The notes: a model not told the origin generated them from the sequence alone. Shown: positions 45,401 to 55,284, numbered from the stretch's first letter. The stretch: DNA of 64,000 nt from an uncultured Bacteroidales bacterium (GCA_945487035.1 CALYTI010000006.1:32196-96195), one strand, 5' to 3'. Program-made: numbers and translations.

Positions 45401-45807
45401 GGGCAGGAAACGCTTTCAGATGGCAGTATGAGAACAGGTGGACTCCTGAACGCTATGCCGCAGGTGAAACCATTACCTATCCGCGTGCCGTTTACGATGC
45501 AGACCAAAGTCACTACGATTTCGGTCAGATGTCGGACATCTGGGCTCTTTCCAGCGACCACCTGAGAATCAAAAACCTGGAAATAGGCTACACTTTCCCA
45601 TCCAATTCGCCTATGTTGCACAAGGCTGGGATTTCAGGAATGCGTGTCTATGCAAACGCGAACAATCTGCTCACCCTTTTCGACGAGATGAGCGCATATG
45701 GTATTGACCCTGAAACCAAGGACAACCTTGGTGCAGGCGAGGGTAACATCTCCTATGTGTTCCCTCTTACTCGTACGGTAAACTTTGGTGTCAACATTCA
45801 ATTCTAG
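42466..45807 (+). CDS. SusC-like TonB-dependent outer-membrane glycan transporter 1
   Basis: 1113 aa. A signal peptide (LPAAAQ cleavage region) precedes a carboxypeptidase-D-like regulatory domain (RTVSGTVVDESGVPVIGATV, DLDGQFSLEIAG), then the plug (VSSALVGITPGLSAVTASGE, ISIRGISSYNGSNSPLIVID) and a 22-strand beta-barrel ending in NFGVNIQF. It imports oligosaccharides captured by its SusD partner, powered by TonB. First structural gene of the PUL, divergent from the regulator. Confidence 0.96.
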   Translation: MNYTLFCRIARSFSVVLSLLAFTLPAAAQNTRTVSGTVVDESGVPVIGATVLEVGTQNGTITDLDGQFSLEIAGDAFTVACIGFADQTITVGNKLKYRIVLREDSTLLEETVVTAFATQKKVNVTGAITAVKGDEILAAPVANVSSALVGITPGLSAVTASGEPGQDAADISIRGISSYNGSNSPLIVIDGIEQPANQAMSVLNGINPNDILGISVLKDASSTAVYGIRAANGVIIVTTRRGQAGAPKVSFSGNFGLTGATSLQKGLSSYEYALFRNEAIQNEIAGYGSTSLSNYLFTESDLWKFQNNRDFTPEEVAAMNLTDAQKQQLLNSPALYYGSSDAYAELFSRIAPQWQANVSVSGGAERVKYYVSLNYFDQQSIMHNADYFGVQTGSRFQRYNVRANIDVDLFEHTTLSVNTSGQFSTNSGPGVGSLYSRYSGIMQIIYEGNPFTNRSMIIDDKLIVDFDYPQNSVQEGLRKRTDNEMTGGWLPALLNRSVGTTTSTRVDVSMRLRHDMSYLLKGLDFQTSVRYQENYSKVAIQSYAIPQYTVRRSLTNPNELEFFGGTVGADSYASGSWGGMRDFYADATLNYQGNIGKHNIGALLLGRATKYTMPYDSFNTPSGLIGTSARFTYDYDTRYLLELNFAYNGTENFAAGHRFGFFPAASVGYVISNEPWFKQNPYFTFFKVRASYGLVGNDQIGGKRYLYLPGTFSTNLGPGNFNSIVPGESASIGGNYYQFGTSTTGMNTIYYGSAEGALGNEDVTWEKSKKASAGVELKFFDNRLYFTGDYFYEDRTDILTTLGVIPVTFGVPSWNTAAVNVGEVTNRGFELVLGWEDKVGDFRYYVEGNVTYAKNIIEYMAEAPNPYEWMNQTGHSIGQYYGYKTDGFYNTLEELNNRPFFQPSANNVTLGDVKYLDLNGDGIVNSKDMGPIGYPNRPMMNFGGKIGFSYKGFDVKMVLSGTAMGTYYISRITSPFFKRAGNAFRWQYENRWTPERYAAGETITYPRAVYDADQSHYDFGQMSDIWALSSDHLRIKNLEIGYTFPSNSPMLHKAGISGMRVYANANNLLTLFDEMSAYGIDPETKDNLGAGEGNISYVFPLTRTVNFGVNIQF

Positions 45808-45813
45808 AAAGGT

Positions 45814-47676
45814 ATGAAAAAACAGAATATAGCATCAATGCTTCTGATTGCTCTTTCAGCTCTGTCCCTCAGTTCCTGCAATCTCTTTCTGGAGATGCCT
45901 GAAGTGACAGGAAGCGTATATCTTGACGATGTGTTCTCCAACCGCAAGGATGCTGAAGGAATGCTCTGGCGAACCTACCACATGGGTTTGCGTGAAGGTC
46001 TTCCGGAGGGTTGGGGCATTGCCCACGGTACTCTTGCCAGCATTTCGGGAGAACTCTCGAGAGGCTACTCCTGGCACGGCGGATATATGATATGCAAGGA
46101 TGGTCCTTCCAATATCCCTGACGCTAACGGCAACTATATGATTCCTGCCGATTTTGATGAAGGATGGCAGGTCATAAGAAGCGCCTTTCTTATTATCCAG
46201 AACATAGACAAGGTCCCTTCAGACGAGCTCAGTGATGAGATGAAGAACTATATGAAGGGTGAGGCTTACGGACTTATCGCATACCGCTACCTTGGAATGT
46301 TTATCCGCTGGGGAGGTGTTCCTATTGTGGAAAAGGCTTATGCAATGTCCGATGATCTCAGTGTCGAGCGTGCAAGTGTGGCTCAGACCCTTGATTATAT
46401 TCTCAGTCTCAGTCAGAAAGCTTACGACTTGCTTCCTGATTCCTGGTTTGACATAGAGCCGGGATGCGGAGACAAGTGGGAAGGACGCCTGACCAAGGGC
46501 GTTGCCCTTGCTATCAAGGCCAAGGCTCTGACCTTTGCCGCCCGTCCGCTCTTCAATTCCGACAAGTCCTATGCACAGGAGTACAATATGCGCCCGGATG
46601 CGAATTTCAAGGATGAGTTCATTTGCTTCGGCACTTATGACAGGGAGCGTTACAAAGCCGCCATCGATGCGAACAAGGCCGTTATCGATTGGGCTCTGGC
46701 CAATGACAAGCATCTCATTTTCACGGCAGGAGAAGGAAATGTCAACAGTTTCGAGCAGGCCATCGACGACTATGGCAGGGGAGTGTCGCAACTCAACGGA
46801 CCTGAAACCCTTCTTGCGTTCAAGATTGCCAGTCTCCAATCTGTGGCAAACAATATGAATATGGGTTACAACTGGTCTTCCTATGTCTATAATGAGGAGT
46901 GTGCCCAGCGCGGTCTGCTTACCAACTTCCTAAGGCTATATGTTGACAGGGATGGCAATCCAATCGATTGGCCTGTAGTTGGGGAATCCGAGCCCCGCCC
47001 TATTGCCGGATTCGGAGAGAATATAGACAAAATCGAAGCCCGTTTCCGCGTGGACTTCTGTGTGCCGGGCAAATATGGCCGCAGCAACGACGGTTTCCCG
47101 CTTTGGAACGAGAATATTTCATATTTGGGAAGTTTCACGACGGACCCGGAGCAGGCAGCTGCAATGGTCCGCGCTTCCGAAGGGCAGGGCGCCGGTGTCC
47201 CTACCAAGTTCTTCTACAAGGCAGGAGCAAGATCCTGGTTTGAATTCCCGCTCTTCCGCCTTGCAGAGAATTATATGTACCTGGCAGAAGCCTATAATGA
47301 GTACGGAGACCCGGCCAATGCCCTCAAGTACCTCAATATCATCAGGGGCAGGGCAGGTCTTCCTCTTGTGAGCGAGACAGACAAAGCCAAACTCCGTGAG
47401 ATTATTGTCCGGGAGAATGCGGTCGAGTTCTTTGAAGAGAACCACCGTTACTACGACCTCAAGCATTGGAAGCACCCGGAAATCGACAAAATCATTGGTG
47501 GCGACAAGACTGAAATCTCCTTCCTGCGCACCGGAACAGACAATACTATGGCAGCTATGGTATCTTATTGGGACGCCAAGGCATACACTCAGTTCTGGCA
47601 TCCGAAGTGGTTCCTTGAGCCATTCAAGCAGGATGAGGTCAACAAAGGCATAATCGCTCAGAATCCAGGTTATTAA
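45814..47676 (+). CDS. SusD-like glycan-binding lipoprotein 1
   Basis: 620 aa. Lipobox LSSC at Cys22 followed by NLFLEMP. The TPR-containing SusD fold is marked by MKGEAYGLIAYRYLGMFIRWGGVPIV, KGVALAIKAKALTFAARP and the RagB/SusD C-terminal EFPLFRLAENYMYLAEAYNE and FFEENHRYYDLKHW. It forms the lid over the first SusC barrel. Only 6 nt separate it from susC, so they are co-transcribed. Confidence 0.95.
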   Translation: MKKQNIASMLLIALSALSLSSCNLFLEMPEVTGSVYLDDVFSNRKDAEGMLWRTYHMGLREGLPEGWGIAHGTLASISGELSRGYSWHGGYMICKDGPSNIPDANGNYMIPADFDEGWQVIRSAFLIIQNIDKVPSDELSDEMKNYMKGEAYGLIAYRYLGMFIRWGGVPIVEKAYAMSDDLSVERASVAQTLDYILSLSQKAYDLLPDSWFDIEPGCGDKWEGRLTKGVALAIKAKALTFAARPLFNSDKSYAQEYNMRPDANFKDEFICFGTYDRERYKAAIDANKAVIDWALANDKHLIFTAGEGNVNSFEQAIDDYGRGVSQLNGPETLLAFKIASLQSVANNMNMGYNWSSYVYNEECAQRGLLTNFLRLYVDRDGNPIDWPVVGESEPRPIAGFGENIDKIEARFRVDFCVPGKYGRSNDGFPLWNENISYLGSFTTDPEQAAAMVRASEGQGAGVPTKFFYKAGARSWFEFPLFRLAENYMYLAEAYNEYGDPANALKYLNIIRGRAGLPLVSETDKAKLREIIVRENAVEFFEENHRYYDLKHWKHPEIDKIIGGDKTEISFLRTGTDNTMAAMVSYWDAKAYTQFWHPKWFLEPFKQDEVNKGIIAQNPGY

Positions 47677-47700
47677 CAGTCCTATCCAATAGAAATCGAT

Positions 47701-50505
47701 ATGAAAACAATGAAATACATCAGTTTGCTTGCAGGAGTCATGTTGCTCTCCCCGGTGAGCGCCTTCTCCGAGGATTTGGACACAAGTGCTACTGTTGGCA
47801 TAAGAGGAGAGGATGTTTATTCATCTCCAATACCTGATTTCACGAAAGCTCTTGAGGGAAAGCTTCCGGGATTGATTGTTGTCAATCAGGACGGAACGCC
47901 GGGAGCTGGAACTGCCAGGATGTTGGTCCGCGGTCTCGGTTCATATGCCGAAGGCGTAGGAACAAATACTCTGAAGTTCTTTGTGGACGGCTTTGAGGTG
48001 AAGTCCGACTATATAGATTATCTCAATGCCGAAGAAATAGAGTCCGTGCAGGTCCTCAAGGATGCGGCGGCCCTGGCACTCTACGGAATGAGCGGAGCCA
48101 ATGGGGTAATACTCATTACCACCCGCAGGGGAGCGGCAAGCGCTCCTGTCATCAGTTTCCAGACCAGGACCGGTCTCCAGATGCCGATCAATGTGGTCCG
48201 GCCGCTTGGCTCTCTGGACTATGCCAATCTCTACAACCAGGCTTGGTCCAATGACCACGGCAGAGAGTGGGACCCGTACTATGATTTCGAAGCTATAGGC
48301 GAGTACAAGAACGGCAGTGGCATTGACGTGAACTGGTATGACGAGGTTATGAAGAAGACCGGCAGTTATACGGATGCCCTGCTGTCAATGCGCGGAGGCT
48401 CGGATCTCGCCAAATACAATGTTGTCCTCGACTATGCCAACCAGCAGGGTTTCCTGGACGTGAAAAACACAGACCGGACCAAGAACGTATCCTTCGTCAA
48501 ATATGGTGTCCGCACGAACATCGACATGAAGCTCAACAAGGTGCTGAGTGCAAAGGTTGACATCTCAGGTCGTCTTGAAGACAGAACCCGTCCGAACTAC
48601 GACGTCTATTCGTTGATGAACGATATTATGACCTATCCGTCAAACATCTATCCTGTCAACGACCCTCTGTCAACCGATCCTATCAGTACTTATTCCGGCA
48701 CCGCTCTCTATCCCAACAACCCGGTTGCAAGTGTGAACGGAACAGGCTGGACAACGAGCCGTACCAAGCTGCTCCTCGCAAACTTCCGTTTCAGGGAAGA
48801 TCTGGACGTCATCCTTCCGGGACTCTATATGGAGCAGGGTTTCTCCTTCTATTCGAAGACCGTAGGCAATACGGCGAAGACCCGTTCCTATGCGCGCTAC
48901 TACAACGGAGTAGCCCAGACTTCCGATCAGTCAACCTACCTGCGTTCCAACGGTTATTGGTCTTCTGGCAAGGAGCGCTGGATGCAGGGGAATGCTTCGA
49001 TAGCCTGGGACCGCTCTTTTGACGAACATTCAATCAGTGCAAAACTTGGTGCGCATATCTCGGATTACAATGGCTCAGGATCGCAGTTCTACAATTGGAA
49101 ATACCATTATATCAATTATAACGGTTTTGTAAACTACACCTTTGACAACAGGTATTCCGCCGACCTGGGCTTCTCCTATTTCGGAAGTGATGCTTTCGCT
49201 CCGGGAAAGAGGTTCCATTTCTACCCGACTGCATCCTTTGCCTGGCTTGCTTCCAACGAGGATTTCCTGAAGGGCAATGAAACTGTAAACAATCTCAAAA
49301 TCAGGACTTCCATAGGTCTTTCAGGAGCAGCTGAATCATATATAGGCATCGACAGTTTCACCACTGACGGACGTTATCTCTATCAGCAATACTACGGCTG
49401 GACAGGAAACTTCACCACAGGTCCGGGTCCTGTATTCGACGAACACAGCGGACTTAGACCACTGTTCAAGGCCAATCCGGACCTTAAGCCGGAGCAGAGC
49501 CTCAAGGCAAATCTCGGAGTTGATGCCACCCTCTTCGGAAAACTCAGCGTAACGGCCGACTACTTCTTTGACAACAGGACAAATATCATTACCCTTGACA
49601 ACACCCTTATGGACTACAATGGAACGGAAATCTTCTATTCCAACATCGGACATATGATCAATCAGGGCATTGATATGCACTTTGTCTATAATGACAAATC
49701 CGGAGACCTCGGGTACAGTGTTTTTGGAAACTTTCTTTTTGCAAAGAACAAGGTTCTCGAGATGGGCGAAATACCGACCAAGTACAGCTACAACGCTGCG
49801 ACCGGCAATGCCTACGGTGTAAGAATGGGCCTTGAGTGCATAGGTTTCTATGAGTCCAAAGACTTCGATATGGACGGAGAACTCAATCTGGGCCAACCGG
49901 TTCCTCTCTTCGGTGCTGTCCAGCCCGGTGACCTCAAATACAAGGATAGGGACGGTGACGGCTTCATAGACGATACCGACGTAATCAAGATAGGGGAGCC
50001 GGCTTATCCGAGCGCTGTCCTCAGTCTCGGCAGCGAGCTCAACTGGAAGGGCTTCGACTTTTCAGTGCTCTTCACCGGCTCGTTCGGCGGAACCGTCAAC
50101 CTTCTCGATTACCCTCAATGGCGTGCTTTCGAGAATTACGGCACTGCATTCGAGTGGGCGAAAGGCGCCTGGGTATTCTATCCTGAGGCAAAGTTGGATA
50201 CCAGGGACACTGCAACTTATCCCCGTCTTTCCACCAGCACCAACGACAATAACTATCACGCAAGCTCCTTCTGGATACGCAAGAACAACTGGCTTAGACT
50301 CCAGAACATAGAGTTTGGCTACGAACTATCCAACATTCCGGCTGTTCGCAATGTCGGACTGCACAGGTGCCGAGTTTATATCAACGCCTACAACATCCTC
50401 ACCCTGAGCAGCCTGCTTTGGGAATGCAAGATGGATCCGCAGACTACAAACTACGGTTATCCGGCGGCTCAGTCAGTCAACATCGGCTTGCAGCTTACCT
50501 TCTAA
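47701..50505 (+). CDS. SusC-like transporter 2, lacking the regulatory N-domain
   Basis: 934 aa. After the signal peptide (SPVSAFSEDLDTS) the protein goes almost directly into the plug (DFTKALEGKLPGLIVVNQDG, MLVRGLGSYAEGVGTNTLKF), so the CarboxypepD_reg-like domain present in transporter 1 is absent. The barrel ends in VNIGLQLTF. It pairs with the SusD-like gene downstream. Having two different SusCD pairs suggests the PUL takes up two products, or one pair serves longer chains (inference). Confidence 0.94.
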   Translation: MKTMKYISLLAGVMLLSPVSAFSEDLDTSATVGIRGEDVYSSPIPDFTKALEGKLPGLIVVNQDGTPGAGTARMLVRGLGSYAEGVGTNTLKFFVDGFEVKSDYIDYLNAEEIESVQVLKDAAALALYGMSGANGVILITTRRGAASAPVISFQTRTGLQMPINVVRPLGSLDYANLYNQAWSNDHGREWDPYYDFEAIGEYKNGSGIDVNWYDEVMKKTGSYTDALLSMRGGSDLAKYNVVLDYANQQGFLDVKNTDRTKNVSFVKYGVRTNIDMKLNKVLSAKVDISGRLEDRTRPNYDVYSLMNDIMTYPSNIYPVNDPLSTDPISTYSGTALYPNNPVASVNGTGWTTSRTKLLLANFRFREDLDVILPGLYMEQGFSFYSKTVGNTAKTRSYARYYNGVAQTSDQSTYLRSNGYWSSGKERWMQGNASIAWDRSFDEHSISAKLGAHISDYNGSGSQFYNWKYHYINYNGFVNYTFDNRYSADLGFSYFGSDAFAPGKRFHFYPTASFAWLASNEDFLKGNETVNNLKIRTSIGLSGAAESYIGIDSFTTDGRYLYQQYYGWTGNFTTGPGPVFDEHSGLRPLFKANPDLKPEQSLKANLGVDATLFGKLSVTADYFFDNRTNIITLDNTLMDYNGTEIFYSNIGHMINQGIDMHFVYNDKSGDLGYSVFGNFLFAKNKVLEMGEIPTKYSYNAATGNAYGVRMGLECIGFYESKDFDMDGELNLGQPVPLFGAVQPGDLKYKDRDGDGFIDDTDVIKIGEPAYPSAVLSLGSELNWKGFDFSVLFTGSFGGTVNLLDYPQWRAFENYGTAFEWAKGAWVFYPEAKLDTRDTATYPRLSTSTNDNNYHASSFWIRKNNWLRLQNIEFGYELSNIPAVRNVGLHRCRVYINAYNILTLSSLLWECKMDPQTTNYGYPAAQSVNIGLQLTF

Positions 50506-50516
50506 AAGTCAGCATT

Positions 50517-52319
50517 ATGAAAAGATATATCAACATCATCTTCCTTTCGGCGCTTGCAGCGACACTTTGTGGCTGTTCCGACTTTCTGGATACGCGTATG
50601 GACGTATTCCAGACTATGGACAGGCTGGAGACCAATTCCGGCAACATCGCCAACTTCGCGTACGCATACTACACTCCTATGCGCTCTGGCTTCGATATCA
50701 TTGACGGAAATCTTTTCGCTTCGGCTTCCGATGAGGCTGAGCAGACAGCTTCAACCTCCGAAGTGCAGGCTTTCAACCGCGGCCTCATCTCAGCTGACCG
50801 CAACCCTATCTCATATCTCTACAACAATTGCTATGAGGGGATACGTGCAGCGCATTTCTTCCTTGATTTCGCAAAGGACGGAGAGGAATTCCTCGCCCTC
50901 AACAGGGATACCGCCACTGTCTATAATCCGGACGGCAGCATATACGCAACCGATAAGCCGCGTGCCTATAAGAGGGATTGCATAGACCTTGGCTGGAGAA
51001 GGGCTGAGGCCCGGATTGCAGAGGCCTACTATTACGGGGAACTCATCAAGATGTACGGCGGCGTGCCTATCATAGATGAAAATGCCGATGGTGGCTATGC
51101 CGAGCAGGCCAGCTACGACGAGGTTGTAGAGCACATCGTAAAACTCATAGACGAAAACAAAGACAAGGTCGTTCTCGACTGGCGTGCGGTTGTTGAGCCG
51201 AGTGCGGAAAATGAAGTTGCGGACGTGCTCAACTGGAACATCAGCGACAATGTCGGCCGCTTCGACAAGACCTCCGCTCTGGCTATCAAGGCCCGCGTGC
51301 TGCTGTATGCCGCAAGCCCGCGCAACAATCCTGAATCCGATGTCAGGAAGTGGGAGAGGGCAGCGGAAGCCGCAAATGAGGTAATCCAGACCCGCAAAGC
51401 CATCTTCGAAAGAGGCCTTGGCTTCGGTGAAGCTGCTTACAGCATACATCCGAATTACAGGATGCCTGCAAACAGGGATTACGGAGCATACTTCCAGAAG
51501 AACAATTCCACTTCGGACTACGAATCCATATTCCTGATCAGAAGCAACGCAGGAAGTTCCCTTGAGGTTGCCAACTATCCAATCGGTACCCGCGGTGGTC
51601 AGAGCGGGGTATGTCCTAGCCAGAACCTTGTGGATGCCTACGAGTTCATTGGCCCTCAGACAGCAAACCCTTACCAGAACAGGGATCCCCGTTTCGAGGC
51701 TACCATAGTTTACAACGGAAGCACCTGGAACGGAAATGAAATAGATGAATCACCCAACGGTGCATACAGCCAGAAGGTGGCGGGAGCAAGCAAGACCGGA
51801 TACTATCTTAAGAAGTTCCTTGCCCCTAACCTCAACCTTGTGGAAGGAGGAAGCCAGGTGCATGTATGGCCTGTCTTCCGCTATGCCGAAGTGCTGCTCA
51901 ATTATGCAGAGGCTATGAATGAAGCCTATGGCCCTGATGCAGATCCTAAGGGATATGGAATGACGGCACGCGAGGCTCTCACCGAGGTTCGTAACAGCGC
52001 AAGCACCAAACTTGCTGCTGTAACTACTGCCGACAAGGCGGAATTCCGCAAGGCCGTCAAGAATGAGCGTATGGTGGAACTGGCTTTCGAAGATCACAGA
52101 TATTGGGATCTTATCCGCTGGAATGATGCCGCTTCAGTGCTCAACAAGAGCATCAGGGGCGTGGTGGTCCGAAAGAACAATCTCGGTGGTTACCAGTACA
52201 GCTATGCGTCAGTAGCTACCCGCACATTCGATGCCGATAAGCACTATTATCTGCCTTTCACCAGAAAGGAAATCACCAACTCCCACGGCACGCTCACTCA
52301 GAATCCGAATTACAATTAG
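50517..52319 (+). CDS. SusD-like glycan-binding lipoprotein 2
   Basis: 600 aa from the ATG at 50517 (MKRYINIIFLSALAATLCGC, lipobox Cys20). Earlier in-frame starts lie inside the susC gene. SusD signatures: ARIAEAYYYGELIKMYGGVPII, TSALAIKARVLLYAASP, VWPVFRYAEVLLNYAEAMNE and VELAFEDHRYWDLIRW. It partners transporter 2 at the cell surface. Confidence 0.95.
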   Translation: MKRYINIIFLSALAATLCGCSDFLDTRMDVFQTMDRLETNSGNIANFAYAYYTPMRSGFDIIDGNLFASASDEAEQTASTSEVQAFNRGLISADRNPISYLYNNCYEGIRAAHFFLDFAKDGEEFLALNRDTATVYNPDGSIYATDKPRAYKRDCIDLGWRRAEARIAEAYYYGELIKMYGGVPIIDENADGGYAEQASYDEVVEHIVKLIDENKDKVVLDWRAVVEPSAENEVADVLNWNISDNVGRFDKTSALAIKARVLLYAASPRNNPESDVRKWERAAEAANEVIQTRKAIFERGLGFGEAAYSIHPNYRMPANRDYGAYFQKNNSTSDYESIFLIRSNAGSSLEVANYPIGTRGGQSGVCPSQNLVDAYEFIGPQTANPYQNRDPRFEATIVYNGSTWNGNEIDESPNGAYSQKVAGASKTGYYLKKFLAPNLNLVEGGSQVHVWPVFRYAEVLLNYAEAMNEAYGPDADPKGYGMTAREALTEVRNSASTKLAAVTTADKAEFRKAVKNERMVELAFEDHRYWDLIRWNDAASVLNKSIRGVVVRKNNLGGYQYSYASVATRTFDADKHYYLPFTRKEITNSHGTLTQNPNYN

Positions 52320-52337
52320 TCCAATAGCTCAAAGAAT

Positions 52338-52973
52338 ATGAAAACAGCAAGAAACATCTTTCTCGCCATTGTTATGGCATTTGCCCTTGGCTCGTGCCAG
52401 CAGGCAGACTCCGAGAAGGATCTTGGCTTCACCAAGATTTATATCCCTCAGGCTACCATAACGGGTCTGGACAACACCTACCCGATTCCGAACGGGTCTA
52501 TCACCCAGAATTCGAAATACGTGTGCAAATACAATGAGGCTTCAGGCACTCTCGACATCAATGTGGGAGTAGTACGTTCCGGCTATGTGAAGGAGTCGAA
52601 GGCGTTCAGTGTAAAACTTGGAGTCTGCGCCTCGGAAACTCAACGCAAGTTGGCTGAATACGATGAGAAGGGAATACCCGCAACCGAGCTTCCTTTGTCC
52701 GTATGCTCCATCCCTCAGACAATCAGCGTCGAGCAGGGCAAAAACTCAAACAGCTGTTATGTTTCCGTCAATATGAAGGAGCTTTCCAAAGACCGCGCCT
52801 CCATCTTTGTCGGTGACACATACAAGATTCTTGTTCTTGGACTGGAAATCTCGGATCCTACGGAATACGAGCTTGCCGACCTCAATACCAATGTTGTAAT
52901 CTGCATTGATCTCAACAGCGAAGAGTGGGATAAGGCTGATAGTCCTGTGAGAGTGCTGTTCCCGTTTATTTAA
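52338..52973 (+). CDS. DUF1735-type lipoprotein
   Basis: 211 aa. Lipoprotein signal ending ALGSC, with Cys20. The body resembles the N-terminal DUF1735 (BT_3987-like) domain: DINVGVVRSGYVKESKAFSVKL, then LPLSVCSIPQTISVEQGKNS and VSVNMKELSKDRASIF. These domains occur as surface glycan-binding or adaptor modules in PULs, often fused to glycosidases; here it stands alone. Confidence 0.8.
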   Translation: MKTARNIFLAIVMAFALGSCQQADSEKDLGFTKIYIPQATITGLDNTYPIPNGSITQNSKYVCKYNEASGTLDINVGVVRSGYVKESKAFSVKLGVCASETQRKLAEYDEKGIPATELPLSVCSIPQTISVEQGKNSNSCYVSVNMKELSKDRASIFVGDTYKILVLGLEISDPTEYELADLNTNVVICIDLNSEEWDKADSPVRVLFPFI

Positions 52974-53016
52974 TCAACCTAATACACATTATTAATAATC
53001 TAATTATTCAAAGATC

Positions 53017-54267
53017 ATGAAAAAAATTCTTTCAATGCTTGCAGTAGCAGCTGCATTTGCTGTAGTTGCTTGTACTCCTGAGGACAAGCCAAAGGATGAC
53101 GGTGGAGATGCAAAGGCTCCGGTTGCCGAGTTCGAATACTCAGTTGACGGCCTGAGCGTATCTTTCACCAACAAATCAACTGATGCTGTTGGATACAAGT
53201 GGGATTTCGGTGACGGTGAGACATCCAAGGAAGCCAATCCAACCCACGAGTATGCATCATCAGGCGAGTACACCGTGAAACTTACTGCCGCCAATGCTGA
53301 TGGAGTTACCTCGAAGAAGGAGGCAACCATTAAGCTTGCCGGTGCCGTTAAGGCATATTTCTCCGTTGTTGCACTTGAAGGCCGTGAGGGTCTGTTCGGA
53401 AAGGCTCTCAAGTTCGATGCTACTTCTTCTGAGAATGCAACATCCATCGTGTGGGATTTCGGTGATGGCGAATCCTCAACTGATTTCGTGGTAACTCACG
53501 CATTCCCTGAGTTCAAGACTTACACCGTAAAAGCCACTGTTTCCAATGAAGCCGGTCAGTCAGATACCTACGAGTCCGAGGTTACCCCTGTAGCCAAGAA
53601 CGAACTTCTCCAGGGTTGCGGAATGGGCGCAGATGATGCCCAGCATTGGAAATTCGTCACTTCGAATAATCCTGAATGGTTCGGAGAAGACCAGTTCCCT
53701 AACGAGCCTTCATGGGCGGCTGAGTTTGGATACACCGCTGATGCTCCTTCACTTGGAGACGGTACTTGCTTCCGTGCCAATGCCGAGAAGCAGTTGGCCC
53801 AGGCAGCATTCTCCTTTGCGCTCTATCAGGCTGTAGAACTTGAGGCCGGAGATTCCCTCTGTGTGAATGTAGCCCTCAAATGGGGAGAGAATACCAATAA
53901 TGATGGTCTCTTCTGGGTCGGCATTTGCAGTGATGAGGATGCCGTTATCAACAATCAGGAAGATGCTGCAACCGTCACTGAGGGCCACTGGGCAGAAATG
54001 TTCAACTATTGGGCTGCGGCCGGAACCGCTGATTGGGGAGATGGTGGAGCATCTGTCCCTGCATACGATGGAGACCTTCTCGGTACCGAAGCCTGGACTT
54101 CTGCCAATGAGACTCTTGGATTGGGGTATTCAGGACCTGAATCAACGGGATTCAAGGTAACCAATAGCGGTACATACTATTTCTTCATCAATTACCGCAA
54201 TGTATGGGGTAACTATTGGGGAGGAGATGTTCTCATAGACAACGCAAGTCTCAAAATTATTCTGTAA
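53017..54267 (+). CDS. PKD-domain surface lipoprotein
   Basis: 416 aa. Lipobox VVACTPEDKP gives a short lipoprotein signal. Two PKD domains follow (residues ~35-110 with YKWDFGDGETSKEANPTHEY; ~115-195 with IVWDFGDGESSTDFVVTHAF). The C-terminal ~200 residues form an unknown, probably beta-sandwich module with many Trp and Gly, which may bind the glycan. It is in the usual position of a surface glycan-binding protein (SusE/F-like). A hairpin terminator follows. Confidence 0.85.
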   Translation: MKKILSMLAVAAAFAVVACTPEDKPKDDGGDAKAPVAEFEYSVDGLSVSFTNKSTDAVGYKWDFGDGETSKEANPTHEYASSGEYTVKLTAANADGVTSKKEATIKLAGAVKAYFSVVALEGREGLFGKALKFDATSSENATSIVWDFGDGESSTDFVVTHAFPEFKTYTVKATVSNEAGQSDTYESEVTPVAKNELLQGCGMGADDAQHWKFVTSNNPEWFGEDQFPNEPSWAAEFGYTADAPSLGDGTCFRANAEKQLAQAAFSFALYQAVELEAGDSLCVNVALKWGENTNNDGLFWVGICSDEDAVINNQEDAATVTEGHWAEMFNYWAAAGTADWGDGGASVPAYDGDLLGTEAWTSANETLGLGYSGPESTGFKVTNSGTYYFFINYRNVWGNYWGGDVLIDNASLKIIL

Positions 54268-54280
54268 TGCTTTATTAATC

Positions 54281-54315
54281 GGGGGACAAGGCAGGCTTGT
54301 TTTGTCTCCCTTTTC
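54281..54315 (+). terminator. Hairpin between the transport/binding genes and the glycosidase genes
   Basis: GGGGGACAA pairs with TTGTCTCCC (9 bp with one G-T wobble), followed by TTTT. The weak tail suggests partial termination that lowers expression of the downstream GH16 genes relative to the SusCD genes. Confidence 0.65.
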
Positions 54316-54335
54316 AAATTTCCGTGTTTATTAGG

Positions 54336-55280
54336 ATGAATAAGACATTTATCTGCATATTGGGTGCATTGCTTGTAAGTGCGGCATCCTCAGTGGCTCA
54401 GGATACCGATCCCAGGTTTATGAGTGCGTTTACGGAAGACTTCAATTCTTCCAAGCCTGAGTACTTCGGCATGGGAGGCAGCAGTTTCCGCTATTCTTGC
54501 GGTGTTGACTCCTTTACTGAAAAAGACACTAAGGTCATGCTTCTGCGCATCAATCCCGACGATCCTGCCGGAGCCGGACGCGGACCTGAAATCAGCACAG
54601 CTAAAAGCACCCATTTCGGAACCTATTCAGCCCGTTTCAGAGTGCCTGACATTCAGAAGGTTCAACCGAATACGGGGGCGGTATCCGGCTATTTCACGTA
54701 CAGATTCACCCGGGGCTACGGCTTGAGTGAAATTGACATTGAGGTTCTCATAGCTGACCCGCGTATTATCTATTTGGGCACCTGGACCAGCGACCCTGAG
54801 AATGTAAACAATCTCCAGAGGGTCGGTCGTACCATCAATCTTGCTACAGGGCAGATTCTCTACACCAACTACCGTTCATATCACGATGGAAACAGAAACC
54901 ATGATTTCAACAAGGATGATGATGCGGCTCTCAGTCCGCGAACCATCCCTGCAATAGAGGGTTTTGATGCTTCGAAGCAGTTCTACACCTACGGCTTCGA
55001 TTGGTATCCTGACCGTCTCACATGGTGGATCGAGCACCCTGAAACCGGGGAAAAGATTGTCCTTTGGGATTATAAGGGAACAACCCCTAACTTCTCAGGC
55101 ATTCCGCAATCCCCGACTACCTACCTTTTCAATTTCTGGCATACCGACAACTGGCCTGTCGATACCAACCCGAAGTCTGTCGAAAAGCCTGCATATCCAT
55201 ATACTCTGGAAATCGATTGGATGAAATATGAGCCGTACGACGAGCTCAACATCCGCTGGCGTGAACAAAATAACTGGTAA
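54336..55280 (+). CDS. GH16 family glycoside hydrolase
   Basis: 314 aa from the ATG at 54336; earlier in-frame starts are not followed by a signal peptide. Signal peptide MNKTFICILGALLVSAASSV. The GH16 catalytic motif ExDxE is intact: Glu132, Asp134, Glu136 in GLSEIDIEVL. The jelly-roll continues with FYTYGFDWYPDRLTWWIEHP and [17 protein letters not shown]16 enzymes cleave beta-1,3 or beta-1,4 linkages in beta-glucans and galactans; which one cannot be read from the sequence. It is one of three tandem homologues. Confidence 0.92.
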   Translation: MNKTFICILGALLVSAASSVAQDTDPRFMSAFTEDFNSSKPEYFGMGGSSFRYSCGVDSFTEKDTKVMLLRINPDDPAGAGRGPEISTAKSTHFGTYSARFRVPDIQKVQPNTGAVSGYFTYRFTRGYGLSEIDIEVLIADPRIIYLGTWTSDPENVNNLQRVGRTINLATGQILYTNYRSYHDGNRNHDFNKDDDAALSPRTIPAIEGFDASKQFYTYGFDWYPDRLTWWIEHPETGEKIVLWDYKGTTPNFSGIPQSPTTYLFNFWHTDNWPVDTNPKSVEKPAYPYTLEIDWMKYEPYDELNIRWREQNNW

Positions 55281-55284
55281 TAAG